Origin: an uncultured Oscillospiraceae bacterium
Lineage (GTDB): Bacteria; Bacillota_A; Clostridia; Oscillospirales; Oscillospiraceae
NCBI GenBank assembly: GCA_944386965.1
Contig: CALXDE010000036.1
Span: 1-19,592, forward strand
DNA length: 19,592 nt
Reading direction: 5' to 3'
A program made the position numbers and the translations under genes. The stretch's first letter is position 1. The number at the start of each line of letters is the position of its first letter. This document shows positions 7,196-14,483 of this stretch, piece after piece. A model generated the notes under the pieces. That model was not told the origin of the DNA and made no database searches. It saw only the letters and a program-made list of their open reading frames with translations.

Positions 7196-7770
7196 CTCTC
7201 CCACAGCGACTGCACCCCCCGCAGGATGAGCCGCCCCGCCAGCTTCGCCATGGCCTCCGGACTCTCCTGAAAGCCCTGCCGGGCCCAGGTTCTCACCAGA
7301 TTGACCGTACCGGAGACTTCGAACTCCAGGTAGTAGTTGGGCCCCGACACATCTCCCAGCGGATAGAGTCCCGCCCACTCCCGCAGGCACCGGTCATAGA
7401 TCACCTGGCTGAACCGGCGCAGGAAGCGGTCCGCCGTCTGCTGGCCCAGGAAAACCGGCATCAGCGTCCGGTTTCCCTCCACGAAGCAGAACACGTCCGA
7501 GAGCAGCGGCGACAAGTCCTGGGTCAGGTCGTCCGGCGCGTGGCGGTCCAGCAAAGCCTCAAATTCCCCCAGCAGCTCGTTTTCCATCTGCTCCAGCATA
7601 TCGTAGAGATCGGCATAGTGTGCGTAGAATGTGCCCCGGTTCACATCCGCCCGCTCCGTCAGCTCCCGGACGGTGATCTCCCGGATGCTCCTCTCCTGAA
7701 GCAGCTCCGTCATGGCCTGCTTCAGCCGCTCCTTTGTCCGCCGGACCCGGCGGTCCACCTTCTTCTCCAC
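7192..7770 (-). CDS. TetR/AcrR-family regulator
   Basis: A 192-residue TetR-type repressor. The N-terminal helix-turn-helix has the family signature ITVRELTERADVNRGTFYAHYADLYDML (about 32-59 in this protein). The rest is helical and resembles the TetR_C_7/DhaS-like ligand domain, including the conserved FLRRF and YYLEFEVSGTVNLVRTW regions (116-120; 146-162). It starts with GTG, preceded by GGGGGAG seven bases upstream. It diverges from the ABC exporter genes, the classic arrangement of a repressor controlling itself and a neighbouring efflux system. A dyad in the shared intergenic region (7829-7854) lies in its own predicted promoter. The ligand is unknown. Confidence 0.9.
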   Translation of the reverse strand: MEKKVDRRVRRTKERLKQAMTELLQERSIREITVRELTERADVNRGTFYAHYADLYDMLEQMENELLGEFEALLDRHAPDDLTQDLSPLLSDVFCFVEGNRTLMPVFLGQQTADRFLRRFSQVIYDRCLREWAGLYPLGDVSGPNYYLEFEVSGTVNLVRTWARQGFQESPEAMAKLAGRLILRGVQSLWES

Positions 7771-7828
7771 AGCGTCTCTCCCCCTTCCTTCTCGTACGCG
7801 TCTCTTTACAAATCGTTCACAAAATTCC

Positions 7829-7854
7829 CCGACACTCTATCCCTGTGTTGTCGG
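7829..7854. promoter_or_regulatory. Candidate TetR operator dyad
   Basis: CCGACA (7829-7834), 14 bases, TGTCGG (7849-7854). It overlaps a weak minus-strand promoter for tetR (TTGAAA 7861-7856, 16 bases, TAGAGT 7839-7834) and ends 30 bases before the -35 of the ABC promoter. The arms are short for a TetR operator, so this is a suggestion only. Confidence 0.35.
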
Positions 7855-7883
7855 TTTTCAAACGCCGCATGCCGATCTGCCCC

Positions 7884-7911
7884 TTGTATTCCCTGCTGTA
7901 TCTACTATAAT
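7884..7911 (+). promoter_or_regulatory. Sigma-A promoter of the ABC exporter operon
   Basis: TTGTAT (7884-7889), a 16-base spacer and a perfect TATAAT (7906-7911), giving a leader of about 45 bases. A short hairpin, CTGTT-TTTT-AACAG, lies in the leader just before the AGGAGG box of the ATPase gene. Confidence 0.65.
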
Positions 7912-7963
7912 GGAGGATAGAGAAATAATCAACACCTGTTTTTTAACAGACAGGAGGCGGCGT

Positions 7964-8665
7964 ATGCCCTATATATGCTTTGAAAACGTGGAAAAAATCT
8001 ATCAGATGGGGGAGGTCACCATCCGCGCCGCGGACGGCATCACCTTCACCATCGAAAAGGGGGAGTTCGCCATCATCGTGGGTCCCTCCGGGGCCGGCAA
8101 GACCACGGTGCTCAACATGCTGGGCGGCATGGACAGCTGCTCCGGCGGCACCATCACGGTGGACGGCGCCGTCATCAGCAGCTACACCCCCAAGCAGCTC
8201 ACCACCTACCGCCGCTATGACATCGGCTTTGTCTTTCAGTTTTACAATCTGGTCCAGAACCTGACGGCCCTGGAGAATGTGGAGCTGGCCTCCCAGATCT
8301 GCCGGGAGCCGCTGGACGCGGCGGATGTGCTCAGGCACGTGGGGCTGGGGGAGCGGATGGACAACTTCCCCGCCCAGCTCTCCGGCGGCGAACAGCAGCG
8401 GGTGGCCATTGCCCGGGCCCTGGCCAAAAATCCAAAGCTCCTGCTGTGCGACGAGCCCACCGGGGCCCTGGACTATATCACCGGCAAGCAGATCCTCAAG
8501 CTTCTCCAGGACACCTGCCGCCAGGAGGGCATGACCGTGGTGGTCATCACCCACAACACCGCCCTCACCCCCATGGCCGACCGGGTCATCCACATCAAAA
8601 ACGGGAGGGTGGCGGCCATGGAGCGCAATGACCATCCCACCCCGGTGGAGGCGATCGAGTGGTGA
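7964..8665 (+). CDS. ABC transporter ATP-binding protein (MacB/LolD-like)
   Basis: Energises the FtsX-type permease encoded next to it. The 233 residues have Walker A GPSGAGKT (40-47), the Q-loop [18 protein letters not shown] with Gln92, the signature [15 protein letters not shown] (139-153), Walker [13 protein letters not shown] with Glu164, and His197 in VVITHN. The YNL after the Q-loop and the TGALD D-loop are typical of the MacB/LolD/FtsE group (3.A.1.122/125/134), whose partners are FtsX-like permeases rather than classical porters. ATG 7964 is chosen because AGGAGG lies seven bases upstream; the reading frame is open further upstream but without a suitable start. The end overlaps the start of the permease gene, indicating translational coupling. 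Confidence 0.95.
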   Translation: MPYICFENVEKIYQMGEVTIRAADGITFTIEKGEFAIIVGPSGAGKTTVLNMLGGMDSCSGGTITVDGAVISSYTPKQLTTYRRYDIGFVFQFYNLVQNLTALENVELASQICREPLDAADVLRHVGLGERMDNFPAQLSGGEQQRVAIARALAKNPKLLLCDEPTGALDYITGKQILKLLQDTCRQEGMTVVVITHNTALTPMADRVIHIKNGRVAAMERNDHPTPVEAIEW

Positions 8666-11600
8666 AGCGCGGAAGGAAAAGGAACCGCCTGCTCACCGAC
8701 GCGCTGCGGGAGGTCTGGCACACCAGGAGCCGCTTTCTCTCCATCCTGGTGCTCTCAGCCCTGGCGGTGGCGTTTCTCTCGGGACTTAGGACCACAGCCC
8801 CGGACATGGAGTACACGGCGGACAACTATTATGACGAAACCAACCTGATGGACGGGTATGTCCTCTCCACGCTGGGGATTGTGGAGGAGGACCTGGCCGC
8901 CCTCTCCGCCGCCCCGGGCATCCAGGCGGTGGAGGGCGGCTACAACGTGGACGCCGTGTCGGAGGACAGCATCGTCATCGTCCGCTCGGTGCCGGAGGAC
9001 ATCAACCTCCTCACGGTGGAAGAAGGCCGCCTGCCCGAGCGCCCGGACGAGTGCGTCACGGAGGAGCTGCTGCTCATTGACCTGGGCCTCTCCATCGGGG
9101 ACACCCTCTCCATCGTCCCCGGGGAGGACAACGCCGACGCCCTGGAGCGGCAGGCGTACACCGTGGTGGGAACGGTCAAAAGCCCGCTGTATGTCAGCAC
9201 CGACCGGGGCACCTCGTCCCTGGGCACCGGGAGCGTGTCGGCCTATGTGTACATCCCGGAGGAGAATTTCACCTGGGACTACTACAGTGTGGCTTATTTC
9301 ACCGGAACAGGACTCAAAGCGCTCAACAGCTACAGCGACGCCTACGACGAGGGGGCGGAGGCTCTTCTGGACAGCCTGGACGCGCTGGCCCAGGAGCGGG
9401 CCCAGCTGCGCCAGGACAATCTGGTGGGAGAGGCCCAGGCGGAGATCGACGACGCCAGGGCCGAGTTGGACGAGGCCAGGGCAGAGGCGGAACAGGAGCT
9501 CTCCGACGCCCAGGCGGAGCTCTCCGACGCCCGCAGGGAGCTGGACGACGGCTGGAATACTTACTACGACGGCGTCCAGGAGCTCAACGACAGCGTGGCC
9601 GAGGCGGAGCAGGAGATCGCCGACGGTGAACAGGAGCTTGCCGACGCCCTGGTGGATTTGAACGAGGGCGAACAGGAGCTCTCCGACGCCCGGACCGAGC
9701 TGGACGACGGCTGGGACGAGTACTATGAGGGCTATCAGGAATATCAGGACGGCCTGGAGGAGTTTGAGGAGGGGTACCAGGAGTACTTGGACGGCGTGGT
9801 GGCCTATGAGGACGGTCTGGAGGAGTACGAGGCCGGCCAGCGGGAACTCAACCGCGCCCGGACCCGGCTCAACGACGGTGAGGCCGACTACGCCGCGGGC
9901 AAGGAGCAGTTTGACCAGCTGGTACAGACCATCTGGACCGCGGCCAGCCAGGCCGGGTCCACAGGGGGCTACGCCTCCGCAAACGCCCTGGTGGCTGCCG
10001 CGTACCGCGGAGAGCCCAACGCCAACGCGATTCTGACCGGAGTCCTGTCCGGCATACACGGCCAGCTCAGCCAGAATATCCTCTCCCTGCAGGAGCAGAT
10101 CGCTACTCTGACAACCCAGCTGACAGCCGCCCAGCAGGCGGTTGCCCGGCTGGAGGAGGCCATCGCGGCCCTGACCGGCGGCGCGCCGCCGGAGGGCGGC
10201 GACCCTTCCGCTGCCCCCTCCCCTTCCCTGGAGGAGCTGGAGGCCCAGCTCTCCCAAGCCCAGGCCACTGTCGCCACGCTCACCGACCTGCTCACCCAGG
10301 CGCAGACCGGCCTGGCGACGCTGCAGGCCCAGGCCGCGCAGCTGCCGACCGACAGCGCCGGGGTGACCGCCTCTTACGCCCAGCTCCTCTCCGCCCGGCG
10401 GGAGCTGGACGACGGCTGGCAGGAGTATTACGACGGCGCCGCCCAGCTCCGCTCCGCCAAGCGGGAGCTGGAGGACGCCAAGGAACAGCTGGAGGAGGCG
10501 GAGCAGGAGATCGAGGAGGGGCGCCAGGAGCTGGAGGACGCCAAGGTCGAGCTGGAGGACGCCTATCAGCAGCTCCAGGACGGGGAATCCGACTATGCCG
10601 AGGGCCGGCAGGAGCTGGACGACGGCTGGCAGGAGTACAACGACGGTCTGCAAGAGCTGGAGGACGCCCGGGTCACCCTGGCCCAGGAGACAGCCGACGC
10701 CCAGGCAGAGCTCAACGACGCCTATCGGGACCTCCAGGACGGCGAGACGGAGTACGCCGACGGCGTTCAGGAGTATGAGGACGGCAAGGCCGAGGCCGAG
10801 GAGGAGATCGGCGAGGCCGAGGATAAACTGGCCGAGGCCCAGTGGGAACTGGACGACCTGGACGATTGTGAATGGTACGTCCTGGGCCGGGACACCAACG
10901 TGGGCATCGTGGGCTACTCCCAGGATGCCGAGCGGGTGGGAAACCTGGCGGACATCTTCCCGGTGATTTTCTTCCTGGTGGCGGCCCTGGCGTGTCTGAC
11001 CACCATGACCCGCATGGTGGAGGAGCAGCGCACCCAGATCGGCTCCCTGAAGGCCCTGGGCTTCGGCCGGGCGGCCATCAGCGTCAAATATATCGGCTAC
11101 GCCTTCTCCGCCAGTTTTCTGGGGGGCGCGGCGGGCCTCCTGGTGGGGTGCACCCTCATCCCCCTGGTCATCGCCAACGCCTTCAACATCATGTACGCCA
11201 TCCCGCCGGTGGAATTTCTGCCCCAGCCGGGCATCTGTATCCTGGCGGTGGCGGCGGCGGTGCTGTGCACCACCGCCGCGGCGGTGTGGGCCTGTGCCTC
11301 CACCCTGCTGGCCACCCCGGCGGCCCTTATGCGCCCCCGCGCCCCCAAGGCCGGCAAGCGCGTCTTCCTGGAGTACATCCGTCCGCTGTGGCGGCACCTG
11401 AGCTTCACCTGGAAGGTCACCATGCGCAACCTCTTCCGCTATCAGCGGCGCTTCTGGATGACGGTCATCGGCATCGGCGGGTGCACGGCCCTGATCGTCA
11501 CGGGCTTCGGCCTGCACAACTCTATTTTCGACATCCTCGACAAGCAGTTTGACGAGATCTTCCTCTATGATGCCACCGTGGGTCTGGAGGAGCATCTCAC

Positions 11601-12540
11601 CGACCGGCAGTGGGGCATCATCGCCTCCTACCTCGATGAGAGCGGGGCCGTGGACCGGTGGCTCCCCAGCTATCAGGAGTCGGTGGACGCCTCCAGCGAC
11701 AGCCGCGCCCTGGAGGGGGTGACCTTGTTTGCCGTGGCGGACCAGGAGGACTTCAGCCAGTTTGTCCATCTGCGTCACCGGCAGGACAACGCGCCCCTCG
11801 CTCTGCCGGAGGACGGCGTGGTCCTCTCGGAGAAGCTCTCGGAGCTGCTGGGCGTCGGCGTTGGGGACTCCATCACTCTGGATGGGGACAGCCGGGTCAC
11901 CGCCACCGTGGCGGACATCGCCGAGAACTATGTCCAGCACTATGTCTACCTCACCGAGGACTGCTATGCCCGCCTCTTCGGGGAGACGATCGACGACAAT
12001 GTGCTGCTCCTGGCCTATGGCGAGGACAGTTCCGCCGTGTCCGACCAAGTCTCCACGGATCTCATGGCCATGAACGGCGTGGCATCCTATTCCTACATCG
12101 CCACGGTGCGGGACACCTTTACCGAGAGCATGAACAGTGTGGACTACGCAGTGGTCATCATTATCGTGGCCGCGGCGGCCCTGGCCTTCGTGGTGCTCTA
12201 CAACCTGACCAACATCAACGTCACCGAGCGCATCCGGGAGCTGGCCACCCTGAAGGTCCTGGGATTCTATGACGGGGAGGTTTCCGCCTATGTCTACCGG
12301 GAAAATATCTTTTTGACCATTTTTGGCATTGCCCTGGGTCTGGCCATGGGCCGTCTCCTCCACAGCTGGCTGGTACTGACGGTGGAGGTGGACATGGTGA
12401 TGTTCGGCCGCACCGCGCCCCCCTACGCCTACGCTCTGGCAGCGGCGCTGACGGTGGTGTTCTCCCTGGCGGTGAACGTGGCCGCCCATTTCAAGCTGAA
12501 AAAAGTGGATATGGTCGAGAGCCTCAAGAGCGTGGAGTAG
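8659..12540 (+). CDS. FtsX-like ABC permease with a large acidic repeat-rich extracytoplasmic arm
   Basis: Permease of a MacB-type (type VII) ABC system, 1293 residues. Order: cytoplasmic basic start; TM1 about 25-43; MacB_PCD-like domain about 44-250; helical repeat arm about 255-738; an FtsX core with membrane segments near 763-783, 810-838 and 855-880; a further one near 933-955; a second outer domain 956-1160; and a second FtsX core (about 1162-1182, 1215-1238, 1255-1276). The arm contains four ELDDGW-x2-YxxG units (294, 347, 582, 652) among many ELxDA and YxDG repeats, and a Gln/Thr/Ala coiled-coil-like section (about 465-560) with a Gly/Pro hinge (507-523). Ordinary FtsX permeases are 400-800 residues. 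It probably starts at GTG 8659 (GGAGG seven bases upstream) or GTG 8662. MacB-type systems move lipids, peptides or signals across the membrane by mechanical coupling; the substrate is unknown. Regulation by the divergent TetR protein is inferred. Confidence 0.93.
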   Translation: MVKRGRKRNRLLTDALREVWHTRSRFLSILVLSALAVAFLSGLRTTAPDMEYTADNYYDETNLMDGYVLSTLGIVEEDLAALSAAPGIQAVEGGYNVDAVSEDSIVIVRSVPEDINLLTVEEGRLPERPDECVTEELLLIDLGLSIGDTLSIVPGEDNADALERQAYTVVGTVKSPLYVSTDRGTSSLGTGSVSAYVYIPEENFTWDYYSVAYFTGTGLKALNSYSDAYDEGAEALLDSLDALAQERAQLRQDNLVGEAQAEIDDARAELDEARAEAEQELSDAQAELSDARRELDDGWNTYYDGVQELNDSVAEAEQEIADGEQELADALVDLNEGEQELSDARTELDDGWDEYYEGYQEYQDGLEEFEEGYQEYLDGVVAYEDGLEEYEAGQRELNRARTRLNDGEADYAAGKEQFDQLVQTIWTAASQAGSTGGYASANALVAAAYRGEPNANAILTGVLSGIHGQLSQNILSLQEQIATLTTQLTAAQQAVARLEEAIAALTGGAPPEGGDPSAAPSPSLEELEAQLSQAQATVATLTDLLTQAQTGLATLQAQAAQLPTDSAGVTASYAQLLSARRELDDGWQEYYDGAAQLRSAKRELEDAKEQLEEAEQEIEEGRQELEDAKVELEDAYQQLQDGESDYAEGRQELDDGWQEYNDGLQELEDARVTLAQETADAQAELNDAYRDLQDGETEYADGVQEYEDGKAEAEEEIGEAEDKLAEAQWELDDLDDCEWYVLGRDTNVGIVGYSQDAERVGNLADIFPVIFFLVAALACLTTMTRMVEEQRTQIGSLKALGFGRAAISVKYIGYAFSASFLGGAAGLLVGCTLIPLVIANAFNIMYAIPPVEFLPQPGICILAVAAAVLCTTAAAVWACASTLLATPAALMRPRAPKAGKRVFLEYIRPLWRHLSFTWKVTMRNLFRYQRRFWMTVIGIGGCTALIVTGFGLHNSIFDILDKQFDEIFLYDATVGLEEHLTDRQWGIIASYLDESGAVDRWLPSYQESVDASSDSRALEGVTLFAVADQEDFSQFVHLRHRQDNAPLALPEDGVVLSEKLSELLGVGVGDSITLDGDSRVTATVADIAENYVQHYVYLTEDCYARLFGETIDDNVLLLAYGEDSSAVSDQVSTDLMAMNGVASYSYIATVRDTFTESMNSVDYAVVIIIVAAAALAFVVLYNLTNINVTERIRELATLKVLGFYDGEVSAYVYRENIFLTIFGIALGLAMGRLLHSWLVLTVEVDMVMFGRTAPPYAYALAAALTVVFSLAVNVAAHFKLKKVDMVESLKSVE
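9421..10872 (+). repeat. Degenerate in-gene repeats encoding the permease arm
   Basis: The segment encoding residues about 255-738 is built from degenerate units. An identical 18-base core, GAGCTGGACGACGGCTGG, occurs at 9538, 9697, 10402 and 10612, and many GAG-CTG-xAC-GAC-GCC codon runs lie between. A non-repeat stretch (about 9901-10370) divides two repeat blocks. Such repeats can expand or contract by recombination and can also be mis-assembled. Confidence 0.8.
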
Positions 12541-12555
12541 CCCGCCCCCATCTGG

Positions 12556-12592
12556 ACAGCCCGGAGCCGTGTCTCCGGGCTGTTTTCGTTTT
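12556..12592 (+). terminator. Terminator of the ABC exporter operon
   Basis: An 11-base perfect stem ACAGCCCGGAG (12556-12566) / CTCCGGGCTGT (12573-12583), six-base loop, followed by TTTTCGTTTT. A textbook intrinsic terminator 15 bases after the permease stop. Confidence 0.9.
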
Positions 12593-12601
12593 CCCCATCC
12601 G

Positions 12602-12630
12602 GCATGCTTTTTCTCCCCGGCGCATATAGA
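12602..12630 (+). promoter_or_regulatory. Candidate sigma-E (mother-cell) promoter of spoIIID
   Basis: GCATGCTT (12602-12609), 13 bases, CATATAGA (12623-12630). The spacing and the CATA start of the -10 fit the sigma-E pattern known for spoIIID in Bacillus, but the -35 is a poor match. No sigma-A promoter is visible here. Confidence 0.35.
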
Positions 12631-12661
12631 TGGAACAACTCGGGATAGGGAGTGTGTCAGT

Positions 12662-12913
12662 TTGAAGGGAAACATCGAGGAGCGGGCCTGTGAGCTGGCC
12701 GTGTATATCATAGAAAACCGGGCCACCGTCCGGGCCGCCGCCCAGAAGTTCGGCATCAGCAAAAGCACGGTCCACAAGGACCTCAGCGAGCGGCTTGTGC
12801 TGTACAACCGCCCCCTGTACCTCCAGGTGAAGGCCGTTCTGGACGAGAACAAGGCCCAGCGCCACATCCGGGGCGGCATTGCCACCCGCAGAAAATACCG
12901 GGGGGATGCCTGA
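12662..12913 (+). CDS. spoIIID: Stage III sporulation transcriptional regulator SpoIIID
   Basis: Small DNA-binding protein that adjusts sigma-E-dependent mother-cell transcription during endospore formation and helps switch on sigK. The 83 residues match SpoIIID throughout: NIEERACELAVYIIEN at the N-terminus, the helix-turn-helix ATVRAAAQKFGISKSTVHKDLSERL (21-45), and the basic tail AQRHIRGGIATRRKY (65-79), whose RHxRGGxAT motif is diagnostic. The first codon is TTG, with AGGGAG nine bases upstream; no ATG or GTG in frame gives a better fit to family length. Candidate sigma-E elements lie upstream. The stop codon forms the loop of a perfect hairpin (12901-12923). Marks the organism as an endospore former. 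Confidence 0.95.
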   Translation: MKGNIEERACELAVYIIENRATVRAAAQKFGISKSTVHKDLSERLVLYNRPLYLQVKAVLDENKAQRHIRGGIATRRKYRGDA

Positions 12914-12923
12914 GGCATCCCCC
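12901..12923 (+). terminator. Hairpin closing spoIIID, stop codon in the loop
   Basis: GGGGGATGCC (12901-12910), TGA loop, GGCATCCCCC (12914-12923). A perfect 10-base stem whose three-base loop is the spoIIID stop codon. No U-tract follows, so termination would be inefficient; mRNA 3'-end protection is an alternative role. Confidence 0.55.
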
Positions 12924-13061
12924 TCCCGGCCCGGCCGGCGGAGGACAAGCGAAGGCGGCGCTCCCGCCGCCCGCGCTGCCGGACCGCGCCGGAAGAACGG
13001 CACCAATCGCGGCCGCCTCTCATAAAATAGGGCAGAAACACAGGAAATGGAGGAAAAAGCC

Positions 13062-13277
13062 ATGCGTCCATCTGTCCATCCCGCGTCCCAGAGCGCCGCC
13101 CCTCTCCCTTCCGCCGGTATGCCCACGCACCGCTACGCCCATCCCATCCCCGCCGTCTCCCGTCCTCCCGCCGTCATCTCCCGGGAGGGCATCGAATGGA
13201 TCTACGCCGCGCTCTACGCCCAGTCCCTGGCCCTGGAGGAGATCCGGGCGCTGCTGGAAAAGGGTAACAAGTTGTAA
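13062..13277 (+). CDS. Small hypothetical protein, 71 residues
   Basis: I do not recognise this protein. The ATG at 13062 has GGAGG eight bases upstream, good support for translation; an earlier in-frame ATG at 13047 lacks such a site. The first 40 residues are rich in Pro, Ser, Ala and His and look disordered. Residues 41-68 form an amphipathic helix, REGIEWIYAALYAQSLALEE, ending in Lys/Asn. There is no signal peptide, membrane segment or cysteine. It lies between spoIIID and the LCP gene on the same strand, so it might be read through from spoIIID; a CATAAAAT at 13021-13028 could be part of its own promoter but lacks a clear -35. Function unknown. Confidence 0.6.
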   Translation: MRPSVHPASQSAAPLPSAGMPTHRYAHPIPAVSRPPAVISREGIEWIYAALYAQSLALEEIRALLEKGNKL

Positions 13278-13294
13278 ACAAATCGAAAACAAAT
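13276..13294 (+). promoter_or_regulatory. Direct repeat resembling SpoIIID boxes upstream of the LCP promoter
   Basis: AAACAAAT occurs at 13276-13283 and 13287-13294, exactly 11 bases apart and so on the same face of the helix. With their flanks (GTAAACAAAT and GAAAACAAAT) each matches nine of ten positions of the published SpoIIID consensus WWRRACARNY. A-rich DNA matches this easily, so the call is tentative. Confidence 0.3.
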
Positions 13295-13316
13295 AATGAC
13301 AGGTTTCCCCGCCTCC

Positions 13317-13345
13317 TTGTAAGCCGGACGGTTTTGTGCTATAAA
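13317..13345 (+). promoter_or_regulatory. Sigma-A promoter of the LCP-SLH operon
   Basis: TTGTAA (13317-13322), a 17-base spacer and TATAAA (13340-13345), with an extended TGC just before the -10. The leader to the LCP start is about 65 bases. Confidence 0.65.
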
Positions 13346-13417
13346 TGTGTTGTACGATCCGGGGAAGCCTGTCACCGCGCCCCGGTTTCCCATTTCACAC
13401 AAAAGGAGTTTCACCCC

Positions 13418-14449
13418 ATGTCCCGTTCAACCACGCCGCACCACCGCAGGCGCTCCCCCAGGGAGCGCGCGGTCCTGATTGCCGCCATCGTTCTGTTCGT
13501 CTGCGCCGGTCTGATCGGCGCCTATTTTTGCTTTGCCCGTCCGCCGGAATTGCCGGACGATCCGGACCACGTTCCGGAGGACCACGAGCACGACCCGGAT
13601 CTCAGCGGCCAGACAGACGCCGACCCGGAGCCTGCCCGGCAGCGCCGGGAGAACTGCTACACCATTCTGCTCTCCGGCCATGACGACGATAACGGCGGCA
13701 GCGACACCAACATTCTGGTGATGGTGGACGTGGACCAGGGGGTGATCAACGCTGTCAGCATTCCCCGGGACACCCTGATCAACACCGACTGGAACGTGCC
13801 CAAGTTCAACGCCTCCTACAACGTGGGCGGGGTGGAGCGGCTGTGTCAGGAGCTGTCCAAGCTGTTGGGCATCCCGGTGGACTACTATGTGGCCGTGGAC
13901 CTGGAGGGCTTTGTGGAGCTGGTGGACGCCATCGGCGGTGTCAATTTCGAGGTGCCCATCGACATGAACTACGACGATCCCACCCAGGATCTCCACATCC
14001 ACTTCAGCAAAGGCATGCAGTACCTGAACGGCGAAGATGCCCTGAAGGTGGTCCGCTGGCGCCAAAACAACGAGCCCAACAGCGGCTATCCCAACGGGGA
14101 CATCGGCCGCATCCAGACTCAGCAAAACTTTCTCATCACCGTGGCCAAGCAGATGCTCGCCACGCTGGATCTGGACATGATCAAGACCTATGCCGACCTG
14201 TTCGTCAAGTATGTGGACACGGAGCTCACCGTGGGCAATCTGGTGTGGCTGGGCCAGCAGGTCCTCACCATCGGTATGGACAACGTCCACTTCTTCACCC
14301 TCCCCGGAGACGGCACCGGCTACTATAAGGGCGGCAGCTACTACATCCTTTATCCGGAGGAGGTCCTGGAACTGGTCAACAGTTCCTTCAACCCCTATGA
14401 CCAGCCCCTGACGCTGGAGGACATGGATATCCTGGTCCCCGCGTCCTGA
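13418..14449 (+). CDS. LytR-CpsA-Psr (LCP) family protein
   Basis: LCP enzymes transfer undecaprenyl-linked glycopolymers (teichoic acid, capsule, secondary wall polymer) onto peptidoglycan at the outer face of the membrane. The 343 residues have a basic N-terminus, one membrane helix (about 18-39), an acidic Asp/Pro/His linker (42-75), then the LCP domain: DTNILVMVDVD (96-106), SIPRDT (114-119), KFNASYNVGG (129-138), VVRWRQNN (211-218) and GDIGRIQTQQNFL (227-239). In the last motif the second arginine of the usual R-x-x-R-Q is Thr234. The C-terminal LytR_C domain is absent. ATG 13418 is set by AAGGAG nine bases upstream. The first gene of a pair with the SLH protein, 34 bases apart. Confidence 0.93.
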   Translation: MSRSTTPHHRRRSPRERAVLIAAIVLFVCAGLIGAYFCFARPPELPDDPDHVPEDHEHDPDLSGQTDADPEPARQRRENCYTILLSGHDDDNGGSDTNILVMVDVDQGVINAVSIPRDTLINTDWNVPKFNASYNVGGVERLCQELSKLLGIPVDYYVAVDLEGFVELVDAIGGVNFEVPIDMNYDDPTQDLHIHFSKGMQYLNGEDALKVVRWRQNNEPNSGYPNGDIGRIQTQQNFLITVAKQMLATLDLDMIKTYADLFVKYVDTELTVGNLVWLGQQVLTIGMDNVHFFTLPGDGTGYYKGGSYYILYPEEVLELVNSSFNPYDQPLTLEDMDILVPAS

Positions 14450-14483
14450 CGCCCCCGCCGGGGGCAGAAAGAGGTACAAGCCC

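Noticed and set aside
9421..10872. CRISPR or tandem DNA repeat array
   Set aside because: Repeats are degenerate, in frame and unequally spaced, and encode a helical protein segment inside an open gene.
8755..13071. A 1438-codon open frame antisense to the ABC permease and spoIIID
   Set aside because: It is aligned codon-on-codon with the permease gene, where stops arise only opposite TTA, CTA and TCA, all rare in this GC-rich genome. The translation is low complexity, has no ribosome binding site and runs through a terminator.
14451..14465. GCCCCC-GCC-GGGGGC hairpin between the LCP and SLH genes as a terminator
   Set aside because: Only six base pairs and no U-tract; more likely a minor attenuator or chance in GC-rich DNA.
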